NCBI GenBank assembly: GCA_029067085.1
Contig: JAIEFE010000015.1
Location: 1 to 55,632, forward strand
DNA length: 55,632 nt
Direction: 5' to 3'
DNA from: Lachnospiraceae bacterium
Lineage (GTDB): Bacteria > Bacillota > Clostridia > Lachnospirales > Lachnospiraceae
Part shown: positions 45,398 to 52,673 of the stretch, piece after piece
Layout: the number at the start of each line of letters is the position of its first letter
Position numbering within the stretch: the first letter of the stretch is position 1
Made by a program: the position numbers and the translations under genes
Notes under the pieces: model-generated
The model's input: the letters and a program-made list of their open reading frames with translations, nothing else
Told to the model about the DNA's origin: nothing
Databases searched by the model: none

Positions 45398-46524
45398 AGA
45401 TATGCGACGAGCATATCATTCACACAATCCCTGATATCACGTGCGATTTTTTCTGCCTGCACTTTCCGAATTCCGATTTTATCCGCCACCGCCAGTATAT
45501 CTTCCATATTCGGGTTCATTCCATTTCCGTTGACGGTCGTCGCATGCTCTCCGTTCAACGAACTGCTGTAAGTAAGATCATAGGCCGGTGCAAGACGGTA
45601 ACAGGCTGCCTGCTCATCATATAGATAAGAAAAGTTTTTGGAATGATCATCCCTGTTGTGGGAAAACACATTGAAACACATAAGTCGGAACAGCCTCAGC
45701 ACCTCTGAAAAATCCTTTGTGATTTCCAATGTCAGTTTCATCAGAAGATGATAATCCAAATTGGGAATCCTGTGGGATGTCTCCAGCACAGCACTGACTG
45801 AGAGCATATGGACTTTATTCTCCTGTCCGTTGTCACTCTTCCTGCGATCAAAGCGTTTCGTGCCAAAGAAGCCGGCACACCTCTCAGACGGAAAAAGCCT
45901 TGTTTCGGCCATTTCAATTCCACATTCTTTCGCGCACAGGGAATAAGCATACTCCTGTTCTCCGATATTCTTCGGATCGTCGTAAGACGGAAATTTGATG
46001 ATCCACTCTTCTCCGTCTATTTTCGTCAGAATTTTGGGCCGCGCTCCTCCTGAAGATCCTCCCAGACGAAACAGTTGATCTAATTCTTCTGAATATTCTG
46101 TCTTCAGTAAATTCTCGCATTCTCCGGCAATCTGATCCAGTTCCACTACCGAAATGCCTTCATTCAAAAGAAGTGCCGGCCTATAAGAAAGCGCACCCAT
46201 TCCGGAATCCCCTACAATGGCAAGTCTGCTCAGAATTCCGACTGCCGCAGGTTCCATCCCTTTTTTTATCATCAGCCGATCTACCAGAAACCGTCCCCAT
46301 CCGTCCGGAAGACTATCCGCAAACGCCCCGAACAAACCGTCAAAGGGATCTATGCGCGGAACAAAAACTCTCTTTTCCAACGGCAGAGAGAAGGGACTGA
46401 TGGGAAAACCGTTTTCAAGCCATTCCTGCTCGTATGCAAATGCAGCAAAATACTTCTTATATAATGCCAAAGTACCGACTTTTCTCTCATGGTAAAACAC
46501 ATCTAAATGCTTAATCCTGTCCAC
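45391..46524 (-). CDS. hipA: HipA-type serine/threonine kinase toxin
   Basis: A 377-residue kinase. The P-loop-like GGSSGGARPK (155-164), catalytic loop HNRDDHSKN (289-297) and metal-binding Asp316 (LAPAYDLTYS) are all kept, so it should be active. E. coli HipA phosphorylates glutamyl-tRNA synthetase and induces dormancy; the target here is unknown. A GTG start at 46524 is chosen: GGAGGAG lies 9 bases before it, and the coding start then overlaps the HTH gene by 14 bases. Longer frames upstream are inside that gene. It forms a toxin-antitoxin pair with the protein coded just before it. Confidence 0.92.
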   Translation of the reverse strand: MDRIKHLDVFYHERKVGTLALYKKYFAAFAYEQEWLENGFPISPFSLPLEKRVFVPRIDPFDGLFGAFADSLPDGWGRFLVDRLMIKKGMEPAAVGILSRLAIVGDSGMGALSYRPALLLNEGISVVELDQIAGECENLLKTEYSEELDQLFRLGGSSGGARPKILTKIDGEEWIIKFPSYDDPKNIGEQEYAYSLCAKECGIEMAETRLFPSERCAGFFGTKRFDRRKSDNGQENKVHMLSVSAVLETSHRIPNLDYHLLMKLTLEITKDFSEVLRLFRLMCFNVFSHNRDDHSKNFSYLYDEQAACYRLAPAYDLTYSSSLNGEHATTVNGNGMNPNMEDILAVADKIGIRKVQAEKIARDIRDCVNDMLVAYLI

Positions 46525-46798
46525 GAATAATCTCCTCCATAGATAAAGGCAGCACTTCCTCAAACAAATGTTCCAGCTCTCTGTCGAGTCCCAGCGCATA
46601 TGCAATTTTGATAAGGGAGAGAAAAGCAATTTCGCCACTCTGCTCAAACCTCTTCACAGACCCTAAGCTTACTCCCGATAATTCGCTCAGTTTTTTCTGT
46701 GAAATTTTCCGTTTTCTGCGAATCTGACGCAAACGCCCTGCAATTATCTCCTGTATCTCTCCCGGTGCTTTGGAAAGAAAAGAAAAGGTCGTATCCAT
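46511..46798 (-). CDS. hipB: HipB-like HTH antitoxin
   Basis: A 95-residue protein with a Cro/CI-type helix-turn-helix at about residues 20-75 (RLRQIRRKRKISQKKLSELSGVSLGSVKRFEQ). It should bind its own promoter and neutralise HipA. The C-terminal tail is acidic. The ATG at 46798 is a reasonable start but the ribosome site is weak (GGGATAA), and an earlier ATG eight codons upstream is possible. It overlaps hipA by 14 bases, the usual antitoxin-first order. Confidence 0.85.
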   Translation of the reverse strand: MDTTFSFLSKAPGEIQEIIAGRLRQIRRKRKISQKKLSELSGVSLGSVKRFEQSGEIAFLSLIKIAYALGLDRELEHLFEEVLPLSMEEIIRGQD

Positions 46799-46840
46799 AG
46801 ATAATATATTATCCCAATTCATTAAAAAATACAAGTTATA

Positions 46841-46894
46841 GCTAATATATTAGCATTTTTTCTCAAAAATCCTATAACTCTACCACTATAGGAT
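46841..46894. promoter_or_regulatory. Inverted repeats upstream of hipBA, candidate operators
   Basis: ATCCTATA (46869-46876) and TATAGGAT (46887-46894) form a perfect inverted repeat spaced by 10 bases, resembling the E. coli HipB site pattern TATCC-N8-GGATA. A second palindrome, GCTAATATATTAGC, lies at 46841-46854. Confidence 0.55.
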
Positions 46895-46929
46895 AGTTTT
46901 ATCGCTTAAATTCGAAAACATCATACTTT

Positions 46930-48111
46930 TCAATCCGATGGAATATATCTATTATAGATTTCCACATGATCATAGATGCACCGCCAACTGCTGGTAGATC
47001 CTGCCGTCACACAAATATATGGGGTTCCGCCTGCAAAGCTGCCATAGCTTACCGCACAGTTTTTGGACTGGACTATATAACCCGTTTTGGCGCAGAGCAC
47101 TTCGCCGCCCGTATCCTTGTCCTCAATCTTGCGCAGAAACCAGTTGGAAATCTCAATCCCTTCCGGATGCTCCTGTGTCGGTTTCGTGGTATAAGTATGT
47201 GCCGATAAAAATTCCCTGCACAATTCGTTTTGCATCGCCGCTTTCATAATAATTGCCATATCATAGACCGTAGTGTAGTGCGCCTCGTCATACAGCCCCA
47301 CACAGTTTGTAAAATGCGTGCTGCCCGCTATGCCAAGCTCATCCAGCCTCCGGTTCATCATCTCCACAAAGGCTTCCTGAGAACCAGCCACATAGAAGGC
47401 CAGCCCCAGCGCAGCATCTCCGCCGGAATGCAGGGTCGTTCCATAGAACAGATCCCGCACCGTCACCTTTTCTCCATCCAGAAATCCCACGGAGCTGCAG
47501 TCATTTACATAGGCATAATCCGTTATCTCCAGCGTCATCGTGAACGTGTCGTCCAGCTTTTCTTCCGGGATCTGTTCCGCCGCCACCAATATCGTCAGAA
47601 CCTTGGTCATGGATGCCGGCAGAATTCTTTCTTTTCCTCCTTTTGCGGCAATGATCGTATCTGTACTTTCGTCTATTAAAATCGCGTGCGTGCTGATCAC
47701 ATCTGCACTGTCAATAAAAGCCGTATCCTCTGTCTCAGCAAAACGATAAACCGTAACTTCCTCCTTGGTTTCCGTTTCCTCTTTCTGCGTTCCGACTTCT
47801 TCCGCTTCTCCGGCTTCTTCGTTCATAATGCTTTCTGTTATCTTTTCTATTTCCGATCTGTCAGGCTGCTGCACGGCTGCCGTCTCTCTCTCCTGCGACG
47901 CGCCATCTTCCTCCCCGGCTTTCCTGCCGGATCTTGCGGCCACAATACGCAAAACGATGATCAGCGCAAGTAAACCGAAAAAAAGGAACCGCACCAGTAT
48001 ACGCCGCCTTCTCATGCGCCTCTGCCTCTCACGCCGCATCCTCTGTCTTTTTTCATATCGGGCACGAAATTCTCTGTCTTCCTCCCAATCGTCAAAATAG
48101 GATTCCACCAT
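46930..48111 (-). CDS. D-alanyl-D-alanine carboxypeptidase (S11 serine peptidase)
   Basis: A 393-residue membrane-anchored enzyme that trims peptidoglycan stem peptides. A very basic cytoplasmic start (MRRERQRRMRRRR) precedes a transmembrane helix at about 39-58, followed by an acidic linker to about 120. The catalytic domain has SMTK (Ser167, Lys170), S-G-G at 229-231, where S-G-N or S-x-N is usual, and KTG at 342-344. The Asn to Gly change in the second motif is odd and may lower activity or change specificity. GGGGAGG lies before the ATG. N-terminal rather than C-terminal anchoring is also unlike DacA. Confidence 0.85.
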   Translation of the reverse strand: MVESYFDDWEEDREFRARYEKRQRMRRERQRRMRRRRILVRFLFFGLLALIIVLRIVAARSGRKAGEEDGASQERETAAVQQPDRSEIEKITESIMNEEAGEAEEVGTQKEETETKEEVTVYRFAETEDTAFIDSADVISTHAILIDESTDTIIAAKGGKERILPASMTKVLTILVAAEQIPEEKLDDTFTMTLEITDYAYVNDCSSVGFLDGEKVTVRDLFYGTTLHSGGDAALGLAFYVAGSQEAFVEMMNRRLDELGIAGSTHFTNCVGLYDEAHYTTVYDMAIIMKAAMQNELCREFLSAHTYTTKPTQEHPEGIEISNWFLRKIEDKDTGGEVLCAKTGYIVQSKNCAVSYGSFAGGTPYICVTAGSTSSWRCIYDHVEIYNRYIPSD

Positions 48112-48161
48112 CAGCCTCCCCTAATTCCCTGCTGCACTCTGCAGTCCTTCATCCGGATACA

Positions 48162-49364
48162 TCAACGTTTTCCTGAAATTCGGCAGACCACCTCCAGGTT
48201 CTCCGTAAAAGGAAACATGTCCACCGGCGTGATCTCCTGCACCCGGTAATCGCTCTTCCCGGTCAGATACTTTAAATCCCGTGCCAGCGTCTCCGGCTCA
48301 CAGGAAATATACACCACCCGCTTCGGACGGATGCGGAGCAGCGCGTCCAGAAACTCCTCCGTACTGCCGCTTCTGGGCGGGTCCATAAATACCACGTCCA
48401 CCTTCTCTCCGGCGTCGGCCATCTGGGTCAGAAAGCGGCCCGCGTCATTCTGGTAGAAATCCGCATTTTTGATCTGATTGATCCTGGCATTTGTGACGGC
48501 GTCCCGCACCGCATCCCGGTTGAGCTCCACGCCGATAACCTTTCCCGCCTGTCCGGCTACCGCTAATCCAATGGTGCCGATGCCGCAGTAAGCGTCCACC
48601 ACCGTCTCCTTCCCCGTAAGCTGCGCATATTCCGCCGCTTTCGCGTAAAGCGCCTCAGTCTGCACGGAATTGACCTGATAAAACGATTTCGCGGATATCT
48701 TAAACCGCCTGCCGCAAAGCTCGTCCTCAATATAACCCTTACCGTAGATTACCTGCTCCTTCTCTCCCAGCACCATGCTGGTTCTCTTACTGTTCACGTT
48801 GATCAGAATGGTTGTGATCTCAGGGTGTAGTTTACATAACTCTTTTGCAAAATGATTCTTGGAGGGAAGGATCGGCGAACCGAGTACCAGAACCACCATA
48901 ATCTCCCCTGTCACATGTCCCACACGAACCAGCACATGGCGCAGAAGGCCGTAACCGCTGTCCTCGTTATAGGCCTTGTATTTGAAAGACTTTGCCAGCT
49001 CTCTCACCGACAAAATGATCTCACCTGCCTTCTCATCCTCCAAAAGGCAGCCCTCCACAGGCACCACACGATGGCTCTTCTCCTGATAGATTCCCGACAC
49101 GATTCCCCTGCCTTTTTGAAAGTCAAAGACTGCGTGCACTTTGTTTCGGTAATGCGCCGGCTTCTCCATGCCGATGATCGGTATCACCTTGCCAAATTCC
49201 TTTAGAAGCTGCTCCGCCTGTTTCTGCTTCCTTTTTAACTGCTCTTGATAAGGCATATCGACAAACTGACAGCCGCCGCACTTCTTTGAAACCGGGCAGA
49301 GGCTCTGACGCTTGTCTCTTTTTTCTCCCGCCACTTCACGGCTGCGTATTCTCTTCTTCTCCAT
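48162..49364 (-). CDS. rlmD: 23S rRNA (uracil-C5)-methyltransferase, RlmD/RumA family
   Basis: A 400-residue SAM-dependent RNA methyltransferase. A 4Fe-4S site is suggested by Cys23, Cys29, Cys32 (LCPVSKKCGGC) and Cys106 (VEGCLLED). The catalytic domain has VVDAYCGIGTIGL (SAM motif), FMDPPRSG and the nucleophile Cys355 in YISCEPETLARD, ending with DMFPFTENLEVV. The N-terminal TRAM domain of longer relatives is absent. In Firmicutes such proteins methylate U747 and/or U1939, so the exact base is not settled. The ATG at 49364 has AAAGGA upstream; a start six codons earlier is possible. Confidence 0.92.
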   Translation of the reverse strand: MEKKRIRSREVAGEKRDKRQSLCPVSKKCGGCQFVDMPYQEQLKRKQKQAEQLLKEFGKVIPIIGMEKPAHYRNKVHAVFDFQKGRGIVSGIYQEKSHRVVPVEGCLLEDEKAGEIILSVRELAKSFKYKAYNEDSGYGLLRHVLVRVGHVTGEIMVVLVLGSPILPSKNHFAKELCKLHPEITTILINVNSKRTSMVLGEKEQVIYGKGYIEDELCGRRFKISAKSFYQVNSVQTEALYAKAAEYAQLTGKETVVDAYCGIGTIGLAVAGQAGKVIGVELNRDAVRDAVTNARINQIKNADFYQNDAGRFLTQMADAGEKVDVVFMDPPRSGSTEEFLDALLRIRPKRVVYISCEPETLARDLKYLTGKSDYRVQEITPVDMFPFTENLEVVCRISGKR

Positions 49365-49399
49365 TCCTGTTTCCTTTCCCATCCGCGTATTCTTCCCTT

Positions 49400-49515
49400 A
49401 TAAGCAGACTAGAAATGCTTCGCATTTCTAATTCGCGTTGCTCGTCATAAACCGTCATTGCCAGTCTTGCATGCAAGCATGCAGCCTGGCTCTGCCGCTT
49501 TCTGACTCTGCTTAT
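49400..49515. repeat. 116-bp repeat-like element with inverted ends
   Basis: Bounded by ATAAGCAGA (49400-49408) and TCTGCTTAT (49507-49515), a perfect 9-bp inverted repeat. Inside are a hairpin AGAAATGC-TTC-GCATTTCT (49411-49429) and palindrome CTTGCATGCAAG (49466-49477). It has no convincing gene. It looks like an intergenic repeat of MITE or REP type. Confidence 0.55.
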
Positions 49516-49528
49516 ACGCACATAACAA

Positions 49529-49552
49529 GACCCCGGGAAAACTCCCAGGGTC
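49529..49552 (-). terminator. Probable terminator after the 91-residue gene
   Basis: GACCC-C-GGGA pairs with TCCC-A-GGGTC around a 4-base loop; on the minus strand it is followed by TTGTTATG. Confidence 0.55.
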
Positions 49553-49587
49553 ATTCTATCATATGATCCGCATGGAAAACAGCCCGC

Positions 49588-49863
49588 CTACGCCGAAGCG
49601 ATCTGCACGCTCTCTATCCCCTCAGCCAAATCTTTTGCGCGCGACGTATCTGCCTCGTTGATATGTATGGTAAACACCTCTCTGTTTTCTCCCTCCTTGC
49701 CAAAAAACCGCTCCCAGAAACTCTTTTCCTGCCACTCGACAAAAAAGGATATGCGATTGGAGACAAAAAGCTTCTCCAGTTTATCCTTGCTCTCTGCATT
49801 ATATACCTTGCAAAAAGATATTTCATGGTTAAAGAATAACGCGTTCAGATTGAGCGCTGCCAT
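49588..49863 (-). CDS. Conserved small protein, unknown
   Basis: A 91-residue soluble protein with a likely alternating alpha/beta fold: ISFCKVYNAESKDKLEKLF, RISFFVEWQEKS and EVFTIHINEADTSRAKDLAEGI. The pattern resembles small DUF2007-type putative signal-transducing proteins, but the match is only by shape. GGAGG lies 7 bases before the ATG. A terminator-like hairpin follows it. No functional assignment. Confidence 0.65.
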   Translation of the reverse strand: MAALNLNALFFNHEISFCKVYNAESKDKLEKLFVSNRISFFVEWQEKSFWERFFGKEGENREVFTIHINEADTSRAKDLAEGIESVQIASA

Positions 49864-50014
49864 ATCGCTACCTCCAAGTCTGTCATTCTCGCCTGCCGCG
49901 ATCAGCTTTATGTCAACTTTCTTTTCTCATTATATACTCCATTTTGTACAAAAAGCAAGTTTTTTCTATTTTTTCCACAATATGACTAAATATTTATGTA
50001 AATCTTGTGGAAAA

Positions 50015-50317
50015 TCACACCTCCGTCCAGTGCCTGTGTAGATTTTCCAGCCAGTAGTCTTTTCTTGCCTCATACTGGTCGTTGAGCCAGTCCGCCGCCT
50101 GCTCCACGCCCTCCGCAGTCAGCGGCAGCAAAATGGAGGTCTGTTTTTCCTTCGGTGTCTTATAAATACCAAGCGGCTCCGGCCAGATCGTCACCCGGAT
50201 CGCATCCTCCTCCCCGTCCTTATCCCGCTTCAGGAGATAGCGCATCCCTTCCATGCTGCCGGAGTATTCCTCCTTTTTTATGTAATTTAGGGGGTGAAAG
50301 GTTTGTTTGTCGATCAT
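50015..50317 (-). CDS. Conserved small hypothetical protein
   Basis: A 100-residue soluble protein. It starts MIDKQTFHPLNYIKKEEYSGSMEGMRYLLKR and ends in an aromatic helix (ADWLNDQYEARKDYWLENLH). I think similar proteins in this family of bacteria are sometimes labelled GNAT acetyltransferases, but no acetyl-CoA motif (R/Q-x-x-G-x-G/A) is visible. AAAGGA lies 8 bases before the ATG. It stands between two minus-strand genes without overlap. Function unknown. Confidence 0.65.
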   Translation of the reverse strand: MIDKQTFHPLNYIKKEEYSGSMEGMRYLLKRDKDGEEDAIRVTIWPEPLGIYKTPKEKQTSILLPLTAEGVEQAADWLNDQYEARKDYWLENLHRHWTEV

Positions 50318-50345
50318 TCGCTGCGTCCTTTCGCGTATTTTTCGC

Positions 50346-51320
50346 TTATCGTTTCCGTGCCTTAATCATGATAACATTATTGAGCAGTCTCGCCAACCCC
50401 GCTGAATAATATTTCCCTTCCTGAAAAATATCCGCCTCCTCCTGATCATAAGCAGATTCCTCTACCACCTGTTCAATAATAAAACCATGATTGGCAAGGC
50501 CATTCAGGTAGGTTGAAAGTTTCCAGTTGTGCATGCACAGACGGGAACCTCTTTTTTCTAAATCGATAACTCGCTCCTTCACATAAGAACGGCTTAGAAC
50601 GTAACGGCCATCCACAGCATCTATGCACTGCATTAACGGATTATCCCATGAAAAAATAAACCGCCCGCCGGGTTTGAGATACTCGCCGATAAGCTGAATC
50701 GTCTTATCCGGATCTGTACTCCAACCCAGCCCGTAAATGGAGATCACCAGATCAAAATAACGATGCGGAATACCCGGATCTATCTCCATGGGTGAAGTGA
50801 ACAGCTTCCCTTTCCAATCGAAATTTGACAGTATCTTTTCCGCTTTATCAATGCGTTCGGCTGAGATATCCAATCCCCATAGTTCTCCGGCGCCCTGTTC
50901 TTTCAACCATAATAAAGACTCCCCACACCCGCAGCAGATTTCCAGCACCGCCTTGCCCCGCACATCTCCCAGCAAATGCAGTTGTTCCTCAGTAGGCGTG
51001 TAGGGACCGTAATCCGGCAAAATGGTCCCCTGCCAATCGCTCTTGGTAAGCTCTGTCCAGCCATAGTTATTGACTTCCAGCTGCTCCGAAACCTCCTTTG
51101 ACAGCTCCTGCGTCTCCTGCACCCCTGCAAACAGGCTGTCTATGGATACTCCGAAGTACTCCGCCAACTTTGGCAGCAGGTGCAGATCCGGGTTTGACTT
51201 GCCCGTTTCCCATTTACTCACTGCCTGCACAGATACACCCAATGTTTCCGCCAGTTCTCCCTGCCCGACCCTGTGCCGACGACGCAGTTGCTGGATCACC
51301 GTTCCAATATTTTGACTCAT
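50346..51320 (-). CDS. HTH-XRE and SAM methyltransferase fusion
   Basis: A 324-residue protein. Residues 1-62 are a Cro/CI-type helix-turn-helix (LAETLGVSVQAVSKWETGKSNPD). Residues 105-320 are a class I SAM-dependent methyltransferase with motif I VLEICCGCGES (125-134 region), an acidic LWGLDIS after it, DLVISIYGLGW and YLKPGGRFIFSWDNP. This combination suggests either a regulator that methylates a small molecule or a methyltransferase that controls its own gene. The substrate is unknown. AGAGGAG lies 7 bases before the ATG. It starts 16 bases after the remains of a kinase gene on the same strand. Confidence 0.85.
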   Translation of the reverse strand: MSQNIGTVIQQLRRRHRVGQGELAETLGVSVQAVSKWETGKSNPDLHLLPKLAEYFGVSIDSLFAGVQETQELSKEVSEQLEVNNYGWTELTKSDWQGTILPDYGPYTPTEEQLHLLGDVRGKAVLEICCGCGESLLWLKEQGAGELWGLDISAERIDKAEKILSNFDWKGKLFTSPMEIDPGIPHRYFDLVISIYGLGWSTDPDKTIQLIGEYLKPGGRFIFSWDNPLMQCIDAVDGRYVLSRSYVKERVIDLEKRGSRLCMHNWKLSTYLNGLANHGFIIEQVVEESAYDQEEADIFQEGKYYSAGLARLLNNVIMIKARKR

Positions 51321-51335
51321 ATGGCACTCCTCTTT

Positions 51336-51730
51336 TCAATAATTTGGAAACGACACAAGATCATAAATCATATCAATCGTATCTGAAATACTGAAATCCT
51401 TGGTTATTGTCTTTTCCGGAATGATATGAATGAAATCTTTTTCATTCCACCATCTTCTCATATCCTCTTCGCCAAAATCCGCCCTGTTAGGTTTCGTAGC
51501 GTGTCTTCGCAATGTTTCTTCAAATGGCAGATCATAATATTTTGTCTGCTATACCTGAGTAACAGCATGAGCAACGGTAATGCCTCCGCATCTTTCGCAT
51601 GCAATATTTCCATCCGTACCATATCATGTGATAGTAACATGGTATTTCGTCCGAATTTTTCCTGCAATGCTTTTGCCACTGTAGTTTTCCCGCTACCCGA
51701 ATTTCCTCTTAATATAATCAGTTTAGGCAT
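51336..51730 (-). pseudogene. Decayed zeta-toxin-like P-loop kinase gene
   Basis: The start encodes PKLIILRGNSGSGKTTVAKALQ, with a clear Walker A, then LLSHDMVRMEILH. The frame is lost after LLLRYSRQ. In another frame the expected C-terminus resumes as YYDLPFEETLRRHATKPN, continuing through DFGEEDMRRWWNEKDFI to a stop at 51336-51338. About 35 residues between the parts are missing, so an internal deletion with frameshift has inactivated it. Intact relatives are small ATP-binding kinases of zeta-toxin type, about 170 residues long. Confidence 0.8.
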
Positions 51731-51832
51731 TTTAGTATTCTTTTCCTCCGCAAAAACTTTCAGCAAGATAGCTTATATGACGCTATCATAGCAAATATTG
51801 TCATTGCGTACAAACGAATCATTTTCTATGCG

Positions 51833-51851
51833 AATCAACCAATGGTTGATT
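51833..51851. promoter_or_regulatory. Perfect dyad AATCAACC-AAT-GGTTGATT
   Basis: An 8-bp inverted repeat with a 3-base centre, about 100 bases upstream of the decayed kinase gene and beyond the higA terminator. It could be an operator; no associated regulator is identified. Confidence 0.35.
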
Positions 51852-51881
51852 TGTTAGTTTTCTTGGTTATGAGAAACTAAA

Positions 51882-51913
51882 GTAAAAAACAAAGGGGCTT
51901 CATGCAGCCCCTT
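51882..51913 (-). terminator. Rho-independent terminator of the higBA operon
   Basis: AAGGGGCT (51892-51899) pairs with AGCCCCTT (51906-51913) around a 6-base loop; on the minus strand the stem is followed by TTTGTTTTTTAC. Confidence 0.85.
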
Positions 51914-51934
51914 ATAACACAAGATTATAAATCA

Positions 51935-52207
51935 TTATTTTTTCCCTATTGGAACAATTTGTAATGTATAACCTAACGGTGCCAGTATTTTCAGCAGGCT
52001 GTCAATTTGCGGAGAATGGACAGAAGATTCCATTCTGGCGATAACCGGCTGCTTAACGTTACAAATTTCTGCCAGCTGGGATTGTGTAAGCCCCTTCTCT
52101 TCTCTTATCTGAACCATTGTCCGGATCAGATCTTTTTCCAGCTCAATTGCACTTAAATCTTCCTGATTCAAAACAAGATCATTTTTTAAATCTTTCCATG
52201 TAGTCAT
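51935..52207 (-). CDS. HigA-type HTH antitoxin
   Basis: A 90-residue protein with an XRE helix-turn-helix at about residues 38-80 (GLTQSQLAEICNVKQPVIARMES) after an acidic N-terminal segment. It should bind and silence the RelE-like toxin coded just upstream and repress the shared promoter. The ATG at 52207 is chosen because GGAAAGGA lies 9 bases before it; ATG at 52216 would overlap the toxin stop. Toxin-first order is the signature of HigBA systems. A strong terminator follows. Confidence 0.88.
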   Translation of the reverse strand: MTTWKDLKNDLVLNQEDLSAIELEKDLIRTMVQIREEKGLTQSQLAEICNVKQPVIARMESSVHSPQIDSLLKILAPLGYTLQIVPIGKK

Positions 52208-52208
52208 C

Positions 52209-52568
52209 TTATTCATTCCTTTCCAAATAATCCTGTAAATTTTTCTTAGCCTGTTCAATCTCCCTTTTTGGTGTTTTCTGCGTCTTTTTGATGAAGTGGT
52301 GCAGTATAATGAATTTGTTATCTTTATAATATGCATAAAGCATTCTGTTCCTTAGTGGTCTGAGCTCCCAAATTTCACCATCTAAGTGCTTAGTAACAGG
52401 CTCTCCAATTCTTGTGCCGAATTCTTCAAGCAAATCTAAATAAGCCACAACCTTATTAAAATTAATGCGACTTTCCTTATTTGTGGCTGCTTTTCGGTTT
52501 AACTCTCTGATAAAATCTACTACTTCGGATTTTCCATTTTTATCTTCATAAAATTCAATTTCATACAT
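52209..52568 (-). CDS. HigB/RelE-type toxin (Gp49-like)
   Basis: A 119-residue toxin of the RelE/ParE superfamily, HigB (phage Gp49-like) branch: IEFYEDKNGKSEVVDFIREL at the start, GEPVTKHLDGEIWELRPLRNRMLYAYY in the centre, and FIILHHFIKKTQKTPKREIEQAKKN at the end. The HHFIKKTQKTP motif is diagnostic. Such toxins cut mRNA on the ribosome. AAAGGAG lies 7 bases before the ATG. It is immediately followed by its antitoxin gene. Confidence 0.92.
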   Translation of the reverse strand: MYEIEFYEDKNGKSEVVDFIRELNRKAATNKESRINFNKVVAYLDLLEEFGTRIGEPVTKHLDGEIWELRPLRNRMLYAYYKDNKFIILHHFIKKTQKTPKREIEQAKKNLQDYLERNE

Positions 52569-52589
52569 ATCATGCTCCTTTATAATTGA

Positions 52590-52635
52590 ATTATAACAAA
52601 TTTGCTATTATTGTTCAATAACAAATTTGTTATAA
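52590..52635 (-). promoter_or_regulatory. higBA promoter flanked by a 14-bp inverted repeat
   Basis: On the minus strand TTGAAC (52618-52613) and TATAAT (52595-52590) are spaced by 17 bases. TTATAACAAATTTG (52591-52604) and CAAATTTGTTATAA (52622-52635) are a perfect inverted repeat that covers the -10 box and lies just upstream of the -35 box, an obvious operator for the HTH antitoxin. Confidence 0.75.
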
Positions 52636-52673
52636 TCAAGAAACAGAATCACCCTCACTCTAAAACAAGCTCA

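Noticed and set aside
49336..49554. 72-residue frame (minus strand)
   Set aside because: Runs through the 116-bp inverted-repeat element and the start of rlmD; no protein family and poor start context.
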